Shown here: positions 41,381 through 50,358 of the stretch, piece after piece
Position numbering within the stretch: the stretch's first letter is position 1
How the letters are laid out: each line of letters opens with the position of its first letter
Assembly (NCBI GenBank): GCA_002433485.1
Contig: DJIF01000127.1
Location: 1,770 to 65,769, forward strand
Length of the DNA: 64,000 nt
Source: Deltaproteobacteria bacterium UBA6601
GTDB taxonomy: Bacteria > Myxococcota_A > UBA796 > UBA9615
Direction of reading: 5' to 3'
Translations under genes and position numbers: made by a program
Notes under the pieces: model-generated
The model's database searches: none
Told to the model about the DNA's origin: nothing
Seen by the model: only the letters and a program-made list of their open reading frames with translations

Positions 41381-42683
41381 AAGCCCGCAGGTAGGCGGCT
41401 GCCATGGACTCAGCGTCGTAGGGTGGGGTGGATTTTAGGCCTGCTTCGCTGCAGAGTTGCGGGCGAGCTGCCAGGGTTGCGAGGCGCTCAGCCCAGGACT
41501 CCGGGTCAGAGCCCGGCACGATCCAGCCGTCGACGCCTGGCTCAACCAGCTCGGGGAGTCCTCCTAAATCAGAGACTAACAGCGCTTTGCGACAGGCTCT
41601 GGCTTCGAGCGCTACCATGGGCTGATTCTCATCCCAAATGGATGGAATGGCGACCACATCGATCCCTTGCAGCAGAGCAGGGATCTGGTCTCTGCGATAG
41701 GCGCCGTGGTGTTTGATGAAGGGTCCCGGGAGGTCGCCACCGCTTCCGTGCACATGAAGCAGGACGCTGCCTTTGGGGAGGGCGACGAGAGCCTCTCTGA
41801 GCAGCGCGAGACCCTTGCTCTGATGGGCGTTGCCGAAGAATCCAACGGTCAGAGGCCGGCCAGCGTCGACCCTTTGCGGGGCGCAGCCGAAGGGCCATAC
41901 GGTCTGGTCCCTGCTTTGTTGGTCAGGGAGTAGCAGCCCGTTCTTGATGATCTCGACGTGTCGTTGCAGGCCCTCTTTTTGATAGCGGTCTGCGACGAAA
42001 CGAGAGGGGCTCGCCACTACATCGCAGGCCCGCAGACTCTCCATCAGTGCGATGTTACGAATGCGCAGGCGCTGGCGGGCGATGCGCGAAGGTGCGGAGT
42101 CCGCAGGTCTGCCAGCTGAACCGTTGCGTGCAGCCCAGTGGAGCAGATCGCTGGGCGCAAGCAACCGTGCCAGAGTTCGTGCCGGCCCACCGTCCAGTTG
42201 CGCATGGACGCAGCGGGCGCAGCGCATTTCCTCAGCGGTCTCGCAGCGCTCGCCACTGGGCTGCAGCATCTGGCCGCGCGGGCATAGCCACTTGTAGTCG
42301 TGCAGTGTGGCCCCGCTGAGCAGGTTGTGGTGCCGGGCCAGCTCAAGGGGTAGTACGCCCCATCCATCAGGGTGGTTGAGATGAACGATTTCCGGAGCAA
42401 AGGCTGCGAAGATCTCCTGTAGGGGGGCGAGCAGCCGGGGGTCTCGCCAGCTATCGCGAAAACTGCGGGCTGCACTGAGTTGATGCCGCAGCCAATAGAC
42501 AGTCTGGCCTTTGCTCTCGATGCGTTGCCAGCTGAAGGGGGAGTCGAGCCCCCGGCAGTCGCGAGCGAGGATCGCCGTGCAGTAGCCCAGCTGGGTGAGT
42601 CCGCGCGCGAGCGTATCGGTAAAGGTTTCCACGCCGCCTTTGCTGTGCGGCAGATAGCGATGACTGACGAGCAGAATCCTCAC
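41331..42683 (-). CDS. GT4-family glycosyltransferase with a Cys cluster
   Basis: The 451-residue enzyme has two Rossmann-like domains. The N-terminal acceptor side starts VRILLVSHRYLPHSKGGVETF, and the C-terminal donor side has TVGFFGNAHQSKGL and the nucleotide-sugar E-x7-E region (MVALEARACRKALLVSDLGGLPELV). A Cys group between about 140 and 170 (WLCPRG, RCETAEEMRCARC) may bind zinc. GTG 42683 overlaps the upstream GT2 stop in GTGA and gives the right N-terminus, although the frame is open further upstream. It is the last of three glycosyltransferases in one operon, probably for a surface polysaccharide or glycan. Donor and acceptor are unknown. Confidence 0.82.
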   Translation of the reverse strand: MRILLVSHRYLPHSKGGVETFTDTLARGLTQLGYCTAILARDCRGLDSPFSWQRIESKGQTVYWLRHQLSAARSFRDSWRDPRLLAPLQEIFAAFAPEIVHLNHPDGWGVLPLELARHHNLLSGATLHDYKWLCPRGQMLQPSGERCETAEEMRCARCVHAQLDGGPARTLARLLAPSDLLHWAARNGSAGRPADSAPSRIARQRLRIRNIALMESLRACDVVASPSRFVADRYQKEGLQRHVEIIKNGLLLPDQQSRDQTVWPFGCAPQRVDAGRPLTVGFFGNAHQSKGLALLREALVALPKGSVLLHVHGSGGDLPGPFIKHHGAYRRDQIPALLQGIDVVAIPSIWDENQPMVALEARACRKALLVSDLGGLPELVEPGVDGWIVPGSDPESWAERLATLAARPQLCSEAGLKSTPPYDAESMAAAYLRAYGASDLGSRVDASPTC

Positions 42684-43672
42684 CGGTGCCGTTCCTGTGC
42701 GGTTTTGCCAGTGGCTGGCTGGCGGCCGCCGGCCCACTGGCCAAGCAGGGCTGCACACCGCCGGGGTAGGCCCCTTAAGGCCCAGATGGGTCCGGCACGA
42801 AGGTCTTCGGGTATCCCTCCCAGCAGGGCCAGGGCCAGGTGGCGCAATCCTGGGACCGCGTGGAGCCCGAATTCAGTGCGGGCCTGTCGATGTGCGATCC
42901 GATGGCGGGCAAAGATACCCCACAGGTTTGGCGGGTGGTGATGCTCCACGCAGGCGCTCGGCAGATAGGCGATGCGAAGTCCGCGCTCAAGGATCTGTGC
43001 TCCCCAGGCGATATCTTCGCCGAACTCTCGCGCGGGAAACGGTAGCTCCTCAATCAGCTCGGTCTGCACCATGGAGGCGACGTTGTCGAAGCGTGCCAGC
43101 TTCATCCGCTCCAGGGGTCCTAGTTGATCCAGGGTCTGACCTTCGACCAGGCCCTTGATGATCGGCCCTGCGGCGGCGTTGTCTTCGGGCGGGGGAGTCC
43201 AGCACTCCAGCTGGGCGCGGATCAGTGGATCGGCGTCGCCGCGCGGCAGCTGCCTGGCATAGACGCCGGCAATATCGGGTTGTTCCAGAACAGCTGCCAT
43301 TGAGGCTAGGTAGTCGGTGCCAAGTGGCAGCGCATCCTGGCTGAACAGAGCCACCTTTGGGGAGCGCGCCCTGGCAACCAGGGCGCTGCGCACAAGGCCG
43401 TGGTCAAAGTGCTGGCGCTGGACAGCGAACAGTCGGATCTCGGGGAACCGGCCCAGTGCCCTTTGGATTGAGCCATCGGTTGACTCGGAGTCGGCGATCA
43501 AGACCTCCAGCGGGCCGTCAATGCGTTGTGAGAATACCGCTTCCAGCAGCTCTAGGAGCTGGGCTCCACCATTCAGGGTTGGGATCGCGACCGAGACTGC
43601 CGTGAGCGCCATAGCTGGCGGCGGGGAACCGATCTCGTGGAGTAGCCCATCGGTATGGGTCTTGTCGATCAC
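42680..43672 (-). CDS. GT2-family glycosyltransferase, rhamnosyltransferase-like
   Basis: The 330-residue inverting enzyme has the GT-A core: SVAIPTLNGGAQLLELLEAV at the start, IADSESTDGS, and the segment FDHGLVRSALVARA with FSQDALP, which resembles GT2 rhamnosyltransferases of O-antigen clusters. GEDIAWGAQILERG is the later acceptor-side motif. I place the start at GTG 43672, which overlaps the upstream stop in GTGA and has AAAGGG upstream; ATG 43612 is an alternative nearer the domain. No membrane segments are seen. It is the middle gene of the three. Confidence 0.8.
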   Translation of the reverse strand: MIDKTHTDGLLHEIGSPPPAMALTAVSVAIPTLNGGAQLLELLEAVFSQRIDGPLEVLIADSESTDGSIQRALGRFPEIRLFAVQRQHFDHGLVRSALVARARSPKVALFSQDALPLGTDYLASMAAVLEQPDIAGVYARQLPRGDADPLIRAQLECWTPPPEDNAAAGPIIKGLVEGQTLDQLGPLERMKLARFDNVASMVQTELIEELPFPAREFGEDIAWGAQILERGLRIAYLPSACVEHHHPPNLWGIFARHRIAHRQARTEFGLHAVPGLRHLALALLGGIPEDLRAGPIWALRGLPRRCAALLGQWAGGRQPATGKTAQERHR

Positions 43673-45135
43673 GCCGATGCCCTTTGCTGTTGGCTGCATA
43701 ACCGCAGGTAGCGGCCCTCGATAGCGGCGCAGAATGCGACCAAATCACGCGGCGGCTGGAGACTGCTTGAGAGCTCATCGAGCTGGCTTGGCTGGCTGCT
43801 CAGTTGGCTTAGCAGGTCGGCCAGTTCGCGGTGGTCACCGGGGCCAAATAGCAGTCCATCGCGACCTTCTGCAATGAGCTCAGGGAGCCCGCCAATCCTG
43901 CTTGCGATAACTGGAGTGCCGACTGCCAGGGCCTCCATGACGACCAGGGGTGCGTTCTCGGCCCATAGGGACGGGATGATCAGTGCGTCGGCTGAGCTGA
44001 GCGCAGCTGCCATCTCCGTAGGAGCCAGGACTCCTTTGTCCTCCAGCCTCCCAGATGCCAGTTCAAGGACTTCTTTAGCGAAGGCTGCAAAGGGCTTGGG
44101 GCCCAGCGCGCGCGCGCTCAACTGGCCGGCTTCAAAGTGCAGCGGGTCCATTGCCGCGAGCGCTCTGGCAAAGACTTGTGGCCCCTTGTGCGGGACCCAG
44201 GTCCCGGCGAACAGGAGTTTAATATTGGAGTCTCGCCGGCGCGCTATCGATGCCGTCGGCAGGGGAACACCGGTTGGTTCAATGCAGAGTTTGGGCAGCT
44301 CCAGCCCGTCGGCTTGCAGGGACTCGGCGATGAAGCGGCTGGGAGCGATCACCTGGTCGATTCCATTCAGAGCGCTTCGAACCCGGTGGTGCCGTGCCAT
44401 GATCGCCGGCATGAGGTCTGGTTTAGAGTCAGTGCTGGATGTCTGTTCCTGACGTCCGGGTCGGCCAAAGCGCAGCCGCGCGCCTTTCTCGTTGAGTTCA
44501 CGAAGCAACCGTTTGGCCGGCTGTGGAAGCCGCTGAAAGGCGTGGTGAAGACTGTGGGCCGGGAGCGGTCCAGGCAAGCGAGTAGCAAGGGCTCGGGCTC
44601 CTCGCTCAAGCGGTCCTTCCAGGTGCCGGTAATCGGCGAAGCAGCTGCTACAAAGGCGTCGATCGATGGGCAGGCAGGGGCCGGTCTCGGAGCGCCAGCG
44701 CTGGCCGCCAGAGGGGCAACTCCACCAGCCATCATGGAGGTGAAGCACGGTCGGAACCTGTGCCGCTTGACAGCGATCCAGGAAGCCGACAGAGAGGCCT
44801 GCGAGGGTCTGAATGCTCACGAGCTCAGGGTCGAAGGCTGCAATAATTTCACTGAAGACCCGATCCTGAGCCGGGTCATCGACCGCTTCGGGCAGGTCCC
44901 GATACGGATAGTTCTGGACCAACTCATAGGTCCGAATCCCGTCGACTTCACCGCATTCCACGGAGTTCTGCGCCCTGCCCGGCCGTTTACGGGCGGTCAG
45001 TACTGCGACCTCCCAACGGCCTGTGGCCTGCAGTCCAGAGGCGAGTCGGGCAGTGTAGACTTCCACTCCTGCATGGGAGTCAGGAAGATAGGCGTGGCAG
45101 ACGAACAGGATTCGCCGCGGTTGTCGGGGCGTCAT
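43669..45135 (-). CDS. GT4-family glycosyltransferase with a Cys cluster
   Basis: A 488-residue retaining-type glycosyltransferase: PRRILFVCHAYLPDSHAGVEVYTARLA at the N-terminus, donor domain with LLFAGTWVPHKGPQVFARAL and the E-x7-E segment (VVMEALAVGTPVIASRIGGLPEL). As in the other GT4 of the operon a Cys group follows the HDGWW segment (SCPSGG, GPCLP, RLCSSC), which hints at a shared zinc-binding acceptor domain and common ancestry of the two. A central helical insert (about 190-255) is longer than usual. ATG 45135 fits the domain; a longer ATG at 45177 would overlap the divergent regulator gene. First gene of the glycosyltransferase operon. Confidence 0.82.
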   Translation of the reverse strand: MTPRQPRRILFVCHAYLPDSHAGVEVYTARLASGLQATGRWEVAVLTARKRPGRAQNSVECGEVDGIRTYELVQNYPYRDLPEAVDDPAQDRVFSEIIAAFDPELVSIQTLAGLSVGFLDRCQAAQVPTVLHLHDGWWSCPSGGQRWRSETGPCLPIDRRLCSSCFADYRHLEGPLERGARALATRLPGPLPAHSLHHAFQRLPQPAKRLLRELNEKGARLRFGRPGRQEQTSSTDSKPDLMPAIMARHHRVRSALNGIDQVIAPSRFIAESLQADGLELPKLCIEPTGVPLPTASIARRRDSNIKLLFAGTWVPHKGPQVFARALAAMDPLHFEAGQLSARALGPKPFAAFAKEVLELASGRLEDKGVLAPTEMAAALSSADALIIPSLWAENAPLVVMEALAVGTPVIASRIGGLPELIAEGRDGLLFGPGDHRELADLLSQLSSQPSQLDELSSSLQPPRDLVAFCAAIEGRYLRLCSQQQRASA

Positions 45136-45170
45136 CAGGTGAACAAGGTAGCACTTCAGGTGAGGTTTAC

Positions 45171-46580
45171 GTGGCAAGCATTCCAGCGCGATTGAAGCGG
45201 ATCCTCATTGTTGACGATGAGGAAAACATCCGCCATCTGCTTCTGGTCGTCCTGAAAAAGGCTGGCTACGAGCCCACTGCGGTGGCCGGTGCGGCCGAGG
45301 CCCTGGCACTGCTCGAGGACGAAGATTTCGGGGTGGTGATTAGTGATATCCGGATGCCGGGAATGGACGGCCGAGCTCTTCTTGCCAGGCTGCGGGAGCG
45401 GGAGGAAGGCGAAGGTACCTACGTAGTCTTGATGTCGGCTTACGGTGGCGATGATGTTGCTATCGATTGCATGAAGGAAGGCGCCTACGACTACTTTAAT
45501 AAGCCTTTTAAGGCCGATGAAGTGATCTTGCTGTTGCGCAAGATCCAAGAGCGAGAGCAGCTGCAAAGAGACAACCTCAGGCTGCGCCGTCAGCTCGATG
45601 AGCAATTTCATTTTGATGACATCGTTGGTGAGTCGGCTGCCATGCGCGACATCTTCTCGACCGTGAAGAAGATTGCGCCGTTCAAGACCACCGCGCTGCT
45701 GACCGGTGAGAGCGGCACCGGCAAAGAGTTGCTGGCGCGAGCCATTCACCGCCATTCGGATCGAGCCAATCGGGTCCTGGTCGCGGTTAATTGCGGGGCG
45801 ATCCCCGAGAATCTGCTGGAGTCCGAGCTATTCGGTCACGCCCGGGGTGCCTTTACCGGGGCCGTGCGTGCCAAGCAGGGGCTGTTCCACGAGGCAGATG
45901 GCGGCACCATTTTCCTTGACGAGGTAGGGGAGCTACCGCTCTCGCTTCAGGTGAAGCTGTTGCGAGTCCTTGAGAATGAAGAAGTTCGCAGAGTCGGTGA
46001 GAATCGCAACGAGCAGGTCGATGTGCGGGTGATCGCTGCCACATCCAGGGATCTTGCCAGCCTGGTGCGGGAGGGCTCCTTCCGTGAGGATCTCTACTAC
46101 CGTCTCAACGTGATGCACATTGAGGTACCGCCGCTTCGTGCGCGTACCGAAGATATTCCGCTGCTGATTAACAGCTTCCTGCATCGCTTCAACCGCAAGT
46201 TCTCCAGGGATGTGGCGGCTCCTGATGAAGAGGCGACTGGAGCGCTGTGCAGTTATGCCTGGCCGGGCAATGTGCGTGAATTGGAGAATGCGATGGAGAG
46301 GGCCCTGCTGCTTTGTGAGGGGGAGCAGCTCGGGATTGAGGACTTTCCGCCGCCGGTCAGTGGGGCAGGAGCCGCTCTGATCTCTGCGCCGATAGATGAT
46401 GGGGATCTCTCTGTTAAGCGTCGCCTTGCGCAGCTTGAGGCCGAGCTGATTGCGCGAGCCCTGCAGCAGACTGGTGGCAATCGCACCCATGCTTGCCGCT
46501 TGCTGGAGATTTCTCATCGAGCCTTGCTCTACAAGATGAAGGACTACGGGATCGATATCCCCTCCGGCCGGGGATCTTGA
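45171..46580 (+). CDS. NtrC-family sigma-54 response regulator (PilR-like)
   Basis: The 469-residue protein has a receiver domain (phospho-acceptor Asp59 in VISDIRMPGMDG), an AAA+ domain with Walker A GESGTGKE, the sigma-54 contact loop GAFTGA and Walker B GGTIFLDEVGEL, and a Fis-type helix-turn-helix at the C-terminus (ALQQTGGNRTHACRLLEISHRALLYKMKDYGI). It activates sigma-54 promoters when phosphorylated. It starts at GTG 45171 with AGGTGAGG upstream. Its place just before the minor pilin genes suggests a PilR role, but no PilS-like kinase is nearby, so I leave the symbol empty. Confidence 0.9.
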   Translation: MASIPARLKRILIVDDEENIRHLLLVVLKKAGYEPTAVAGAAEALALLEDEDFGVVISDIRMPGMDGRALLARLREREEGEGTYVVLMSAYGGDDVAIDCMKEGAYDYFNKPFKADEVILLLRKIQEREQLQRDNLRLRRQLDEQFHFDDIVGESAAMRDIFSTVKKIAPFKTTALLTGESGTGKELLARAIHRHSDRANRVLVAVNCGAIPENLLESELFGHARGAFTGAVRAKQGLFHEADGGTIFLDEVGELPLSLQVKLLRVLENEEVRRVGENRNEQVDVRVIAATSRDLASLVREGSFREDLYYRLNVMHIEVPPLRARTEDIPLLINSFLHRFNRKFSRDVAAPDEEATGALCSYAWPGNVRELENAMERALLLCEGEQLGIEDFPPPVSGAGAALISAPIDDGDLSVKRRLAQLEAELIARALQQTGGNRTHACRLLEISHRALLYKMKDYGIDIPSGRGS

Positions 46581-46581
46581 G

Positions 46582-47424
46582 TTGGGGTCAGTTAGTTTCC
46601 GTTATCCGGTTCTGCTGCTGATTGCTGCCCTCTCCCTGCTGTTTGGCTGCAGCTCGTCGGCCGGTTCCTGGACCGACCAAGGAGATGCTCTGCTGCTCGA
46701 CAACGATCTGCTTGGTGCTGAAGCGGCTTACAATCGCGCCATCGCCTTGGATCCTCATCACGCCGAGGCCCTCTACGGTAAGGGCTGGGCTCTCTATGCG
46801 TCGGGCTTCGACTCCTTGCGACCAGTGGCTCAGCAGCTCTTCCAACGCGCGATCGAGTATCAACCAGACTATTTCGGTGGTTATCGGGGACGGGGTGTTC
46901 TGTTGCTTGAAGACGGTAAGGTGATCGCCGCTGAAACGTTGCTGCGTGAAGCTTATGCGCGGGCGCCCGACGAGCCAGGGGTACTTGCCTCATTGGGTCA
47001 ACTGTACCTGCAGGCCGGTCGGCTTGAGGAAGCGGAAGGTCTGTTCGAGCGTGCCCTGGAGAGCCGACCGGCGCGTGGTGAATTACGGCGCTATCTGGCG
47101 GAGGTAGAACTCTCTAGAGGCGATACAGATGCGGCCCTTGTACAGATTCAGCGCGGGCGCAGCAGCGGCGTTAGTGGGGCTCGCGGCGCCCTGGTCCTGG
47201 ATGAGGGCGAGGAGCGAGTTCTGCTGGAAATCGCCCGGCTCTTGTTGGAAGATCCCGGAGCGATGAAGGCAGCAGATCAAAGTGCGGCAGGTCGGGCTCT
47301 GGAGCGGGCAGCTGAGCTTTTGGCTGAGGCTAGTGGGGCGGGGCTCAGTTCTGCTCCGCTTGAGCAGCGACGGCGCTACCATGAGGTGTTGCGCCGCCGG
47401 CTTGAGAAAGCGAGCCCGCCGTGA
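46582..47424 (+). CDS. TPR lipoprotein, possible PilF/Tgl-like pilotin
   Basis: The 280-residue protein has a lipoprotein signal with LFGC (Cys23) and about five TPR repeats (such as GDALLLDNDLLGAEAAYNRAIALDPHHAEALYGKG). Size and build resemble PilF/Tgl, the outer-membrane lipoproteins that help the PilQ secretin to assemble, and the gene lies just before the minor pilins, but TPR lipoproteins are common here and the identity is not proven. Start TTG at 46582, one base after the regulator stop; the ribosome site is weak, so translational coupling is likely. Confidence 0.6.
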   Translation: MGSVSFRYPVLLLIAALSLLFGCSSSAGSWTDQGDALLLDNDLLGAEAAYNRAIALDPHHAEALYGKGWALYASGFDSLRPVAQQLFQRAIEYQPDYFGGYRGRGVLLLEDGKVIAAETLLREAYARAPDEPGVLASLGQLYLQAGRLEEAEGLFERALESRPARGELRRYLAEVELSRGDTDAALVQIQRGRSSGVSGARGALVLDEGEERVLLEIARLLLEDPGAMKAADQSAAGRALERAAELLAEASGAGLSSAPLEQRRRYHEVLRRRLEKASPP

Positions 47425-48131
47425 AAAATTTGCGAAGCCGCTACATTTTTCGCGGTTTTGGCGCCGTTGAGGGCGGTGTTCAACTCCGGTCACTGAGGTG
47501 CTGGTCCGGGGGCTTGAGAACGGCATCAAAAGGCACGGTTCTTGCGGATCCTTATGAGGCTCGGCAGGGCTTTACCTTGTTGGAGTTGCTGGTCGTCGTG
47601 TCCATCATGGCGGTCGTTATCTCCATCACCGCAACTGACCTGTCGAATCTTATGGGCCGTTTCCGACTCAACGGAGCGGCCAGGGAGCTGGCTTCGGTGG
47701 TGGAGTTGTGCCGATTTCGAGCGATCAGTGCCAATGTGGACTACGCATTGGTGTTGGTGGACAGCGACCCCAATCCTGGAACTGGTGGTGTCGATACCAA
47801 CCGTGGCCGCTACGAGGTGCATCGCGCCGATCCAAGTACCAGTCCGGTGAGCTGGGCTGTGACCAGCGACGGTGTCTATGATTTTGCTGAGGGCCCGAAT
47901 GGGCGGCGCGGGGTCAGCATTGAAGATTGGGGGATGCTGCAGGGGTCTGCTCGCCATTCCCTGAGCAACGCCATCATCTTCAGCCCGCGCGGTTACCTGC
48001 TGAACTCCTCCAGCGATTTTACCGGTGGGGTGATCCGGGTGGTGTTACGAAACAAGGCAGCAAGCGAGGTTGAGCAGCGCATTGTGCGCATCGATCGGGG
48101 CGGCAACGTTCAGATTGCGGCAGGTGGCTAG
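47421..48131 (+). CDS. fimT: type IV minor pilin, FimT/GspH type
   Basis: The prepilin cleavage motif GFTLLELL with Glu at +5 and a hydrophobic helix is followed by a GspH/FimT-type domain (RLNGAARELASVVELCRFRAIS). The GTG at 47421 overlaps the upstream stop in GTGA but would give a leader of about 50 residues; a TTG at 47514 gives a shorter leader, so the true start is uncertain. The mature part is about 187 residues. It should sit in the tip complex that primes pilus assembly, with PilV, PilW, PilX and PilY1, whose genes follow directly. Confidence 0.82.
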   Translation: MKNLRSRYIFRGFGAVEGGVQLRSLRCWSGGLRTASKGTVLADPYEARQGFTLLELLVVVSIMAVVISITATDLSNLMGRFRLNGAARELASVVELCRFRAISANVDYALVLVDSDPNPGTGGVDTNRGRYEVHRADPSTSPVSWAVTSDGVYDFAEGPNGRRGVSIEDWGMLQGSARHSLSNAIIFSPRGYLLNSSSDFTGGVIRVVLRNKAASEVEQRIVRIDRGGNVQIAAGG

Positions 48132-48132
48132 C

Positions 48133-48681
48133 GTGCACAGGCTCTCTTCTCAGCATTGGACGCGCCGTCATCGCCTGGCTGGGTTCACCCTCATGGAGTT
48201 GCTTATTGCCCTGGCGGTCATGCTGATTGGCTTGCTTGCCCTGTGGCGGCTGCAGGCCGCAGCCATTGCCTCCAATGCCAACTCCTATCGCCTAGGTCTG
48301 GCGACAACCCTGGCACAGGACGGCCTTGAGCAGTTGATGGGGCAGACTTATGTTGCTGGCTATGTTGATCCGGATCTGCGCTGTACCGCGATCCCGACCT
48401 TTCCGGCCGCAGCAGTGGATGGTCTGGAGACGCTGTGCCCCCTGGATGGCGGCCTGCGTGTCAACAGTCTGGGTAACACCAACGTAACCCTTGGCCCTAC
48501 CATCTTCCTGCGCTCCTTCCACACCCAGAATCTTACTTCGGGAAACGCTGCCCGCTTGTTGATCCGGGTTCGGGTGACCTACGAAGAGCCCAATACCGGC
48601 AAACGCCATGGCGTGACCGTTGGGGCGACCCGAATGCTTGACTCCTGGGACCCTCTTGACCGGAGCCCTGACAGTATATGA
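48133..48681 (+). CDS. pilV: type IV minor pilin PilV
   Basis: A 183-residue prepilin with a short leader, the cleavage motif GFTLMELL (Glu +5), and then ALAVMLIGLLALWRLQAAAIASN, typical of PilV. GTG 48133 lies two bases after the fimT stop; a GTG at 48124 is also in frame. The middle region has two Cys (RCTAIP and TLCPLDGG) that could form a loop. Member of the minor pilin operon; its 3' end overlaps pilW in ATGA. Confidence 0.85.
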   Translation: MHRLSSQHWTRRHRLAGFTLMELLIALAVMLIGLLALWRLQAAAIASNANSYRLGLATTLAQDGLEQLMGQTYVAGYVDPDLRCTAIPTFPAAAVDGLETLCPLDGGLRVNSLGNTNVTLGPTIFLRSFHTQNLTSGNAARLLIRVRVTYEEPNTGKRHGVTVGATRMLDSWDPLDRSPDSI

Positions 48682-49802
48682 GACAGCCTGACGCTCTGGA
48701 GCAACGTCAACGTGCCGGCTTCACTTTGGTGGAGATGCTGATCACTGTGGTGCTCTCGACCCTGGTGAGCGTGATGATCTACACGGTTTTTATCAGTCAG
48801 ACTCAGGCCTTTCGGGCCCAGGCCGACATGGGCAGCATGCAGCAGAATCTCAGGGTCGCGATGGAAATGCTGAGTCGCGATGTCGCCTCTGCCGGCTTCG
48901 GCACCGGTCACGATGGCGGCTCCTGGGGTGAGAGTGGTCAGGCGGGTCTGGCCAGCAAGCCCGTATATGCAATTCATGTGCGTGAGAATCTGGCCGGGGC
49001 TGGACCCGATGCGGTGGAGATCTTCATGATGGATCCCAACCGTTCCACCTGGGCGCTCACGGATATGAACGTGCGCCAGTCCTGCGGCACCAGTAGCATC
49101 ACCTTTCACACTGATTACCCCACTGCCGCCGCTCAGTATTCGGCTAGCGGAACGCGCAATCGCATTATGTGTTTTGCACCTTCGGTGCGCGGCCGACCTG
49201 CTTCCTTTATCTGGGCGATCAATGGTGTCGGTTCGGGGCAGTCGGTGCCGGTGAATGCCAACAGTCAGGCTGATTATCTGGCGGAGTGTCCCAACAACCT
49301 GCCGGCCATGATGATCTGCGGCCCACCGGTCTATGTCGCTTATTACATCGACAATAACGCCTCGGACGGTAAGGGAATTGGTGGCCCTAAGCTGCCTGTC
49401 CTCTACTATGTACCTGATCTGTTTGCTGCCAATCTGACCGGAGGATATCCCACTGACAATGACATTCCAGTGGCCCTTGGCATTGAAGATCTTCAGGTTC
49501 AGGTGTGTGAACCGGGCCTGGGTGCGGACTGTGATCTGGACGCCAGTTGGCACTATCGGCATGACCTCAGCGCCAGCAACGTCAAGTGGCACAACCTGGG
49601 AGCGGCCCGGATCATGCTGACCGCCAGGACCCTGCGTCAGGACGAGAAGTTCAGCTCTATCTCCACCCCTATCGATCTGGACATCACCGACAGCTTCTCC
49701 GTGGCAGCCACCGCCGATGGATTTCATCGCCGAGTCGCGCGTACTGAGGTCAGTCTGCGCAACGCCATCGGGACCTGGCAGGTCACGAGAGGTAACTGGT
49801 AG
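48678..49802 (+). CDS. pilW: type IV minor pilin PilW
   Basis: The 374-residue prepilin has the motif GFTLVEMLITVVLSTLV (Glu +5) after a 13-residue leader, then QNLRVAMEMLSRDVASAGFG, the conserved PilW segment, and a large C-terminal domain with AARIMLTARTLRQDE near the end. PilW is usually the largest of the minor pilins, as here. It overlaps pilV by four bases and is followed four bases later by pilX. With PilX and PilV it links PilY1 to the pilus. Confidence 0.88.
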   Translation: MRQPDALEQRQRAGFTLVEMLITVVLSTLVSVMIYTVFISQTQAFRAQADMGSMQQNLRVAMEMLSRDVASAGFGTGHDGGSWGESGQAGLASKPVYAIHVRENLAGAGPDAVEIFMMDPNRSTWALTDMNVRQSCGTSSITFHTDYPTAAAQYSASGTRNRIMCFAPSVRGRPASFIWAINGVGSGQSVPVNANSQADYLAECPNNLPAMMICGPPVYVAYYIDNNASDGKGIGGPKLPVLYYVPDLFAANLTGGYPTDNDIPVALGIEDLQVQVCEPGLGADCDLDASWHYRHDLSASNVKWHNLGAARIMLTARTLRQDEKFSSISTPIDLDITDSFSVAATADGFHRRVARTEVSLRNAIGTWQVTRGNW

Positions 49803-49806
49803 GTCT

Positions 49807-50358
49807 ATGCGCCAGATGGGTCGAGCTTGGGCAGAGCGGCCTTCCGCAGGTCAGCGCGGCTTCGCCTTGATCCTGGTTATGGTGGCCCTGGTAACCCTGA
49901 CGATTCTGGGGGTCACGGCCATTACTGCTGCTCAGCTGGATATGAAGATCACGCAGAACATGCGCCACCACAAGCAGCTGCAGTACGGAGGTATCTCCGG
50001 CATGGACCATGCCCGACAGCTGGCTGAGGACGACACCGTCAATCTGCTGAGCGTATATACGGAAGCCAGTCAGGCGGCGAACAACTGCCTGGTGGATTGG
50101 ATCCACCCTACAGCGGGCGCTGCGGTGGATATTCCTTTGGTCATCACAGCCAACACCATGACGCTCTCGACTTACCGGGTTGATGTCTGCCAGGCTGTCT
50201 GCAACCAGCCGCCAGCAGGCACGGGGGTCAGCAACATCGCCTACGCCATGGATGTTCTGGCCACTGGTGAGATGGCCAATGCTTCTGCCAATGCCCAGGT
50301 GGGCGGCTTCCTGTTTGCCCGCACCGGTCTTGTGGAGAGCTGTAATGGTCTGCTCTGA
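49807..50358 (+). CDS. pilX: type IV minor pilin PilX
   Basis: A 183-residue prepilin with the motif RGFALILVMVALVTLTILGVTAITAAQL. Position +5 after the cleavage Gly is not Glu, as in PilX and the related GspK, which sit at the very tip and need no salt bridge to a pilin in front. The downstream ITQNMRHHKQLQYGGISG resembles the PilX N-terminal domain. ATG 49807 was chosen because earlier codons lie inside pilW; GGTAGGT is upstream. Two Cys pairs occur in the globular part. It overlaps pilY1 by 14 bases. Confidence 0.85.
   Translation: MRQMGRAWAERPSAGQRGFALILVMVALVTLTILGVTAITAAQLDMKITQNMRHHKQLQYGGISGMDHARQLAEDDTVNLLSVYTEASQAANNCLVDWIHPTAGAAVDIPLVITANTMTLSTYRVDVCQAVCNQPPAGTGVSNIAYAMDVLATGEMANASANAQVGGFLFARTGLVESCNGLL

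Noticed and set aside
48579..49727. Long antisense frame (382 codons) over pilW
   Set aside because: pilW has a clear prepilin motif and operon overlaps; the antisense product is Arg/His/Gln-rich without any domain, as expected from codon bias.
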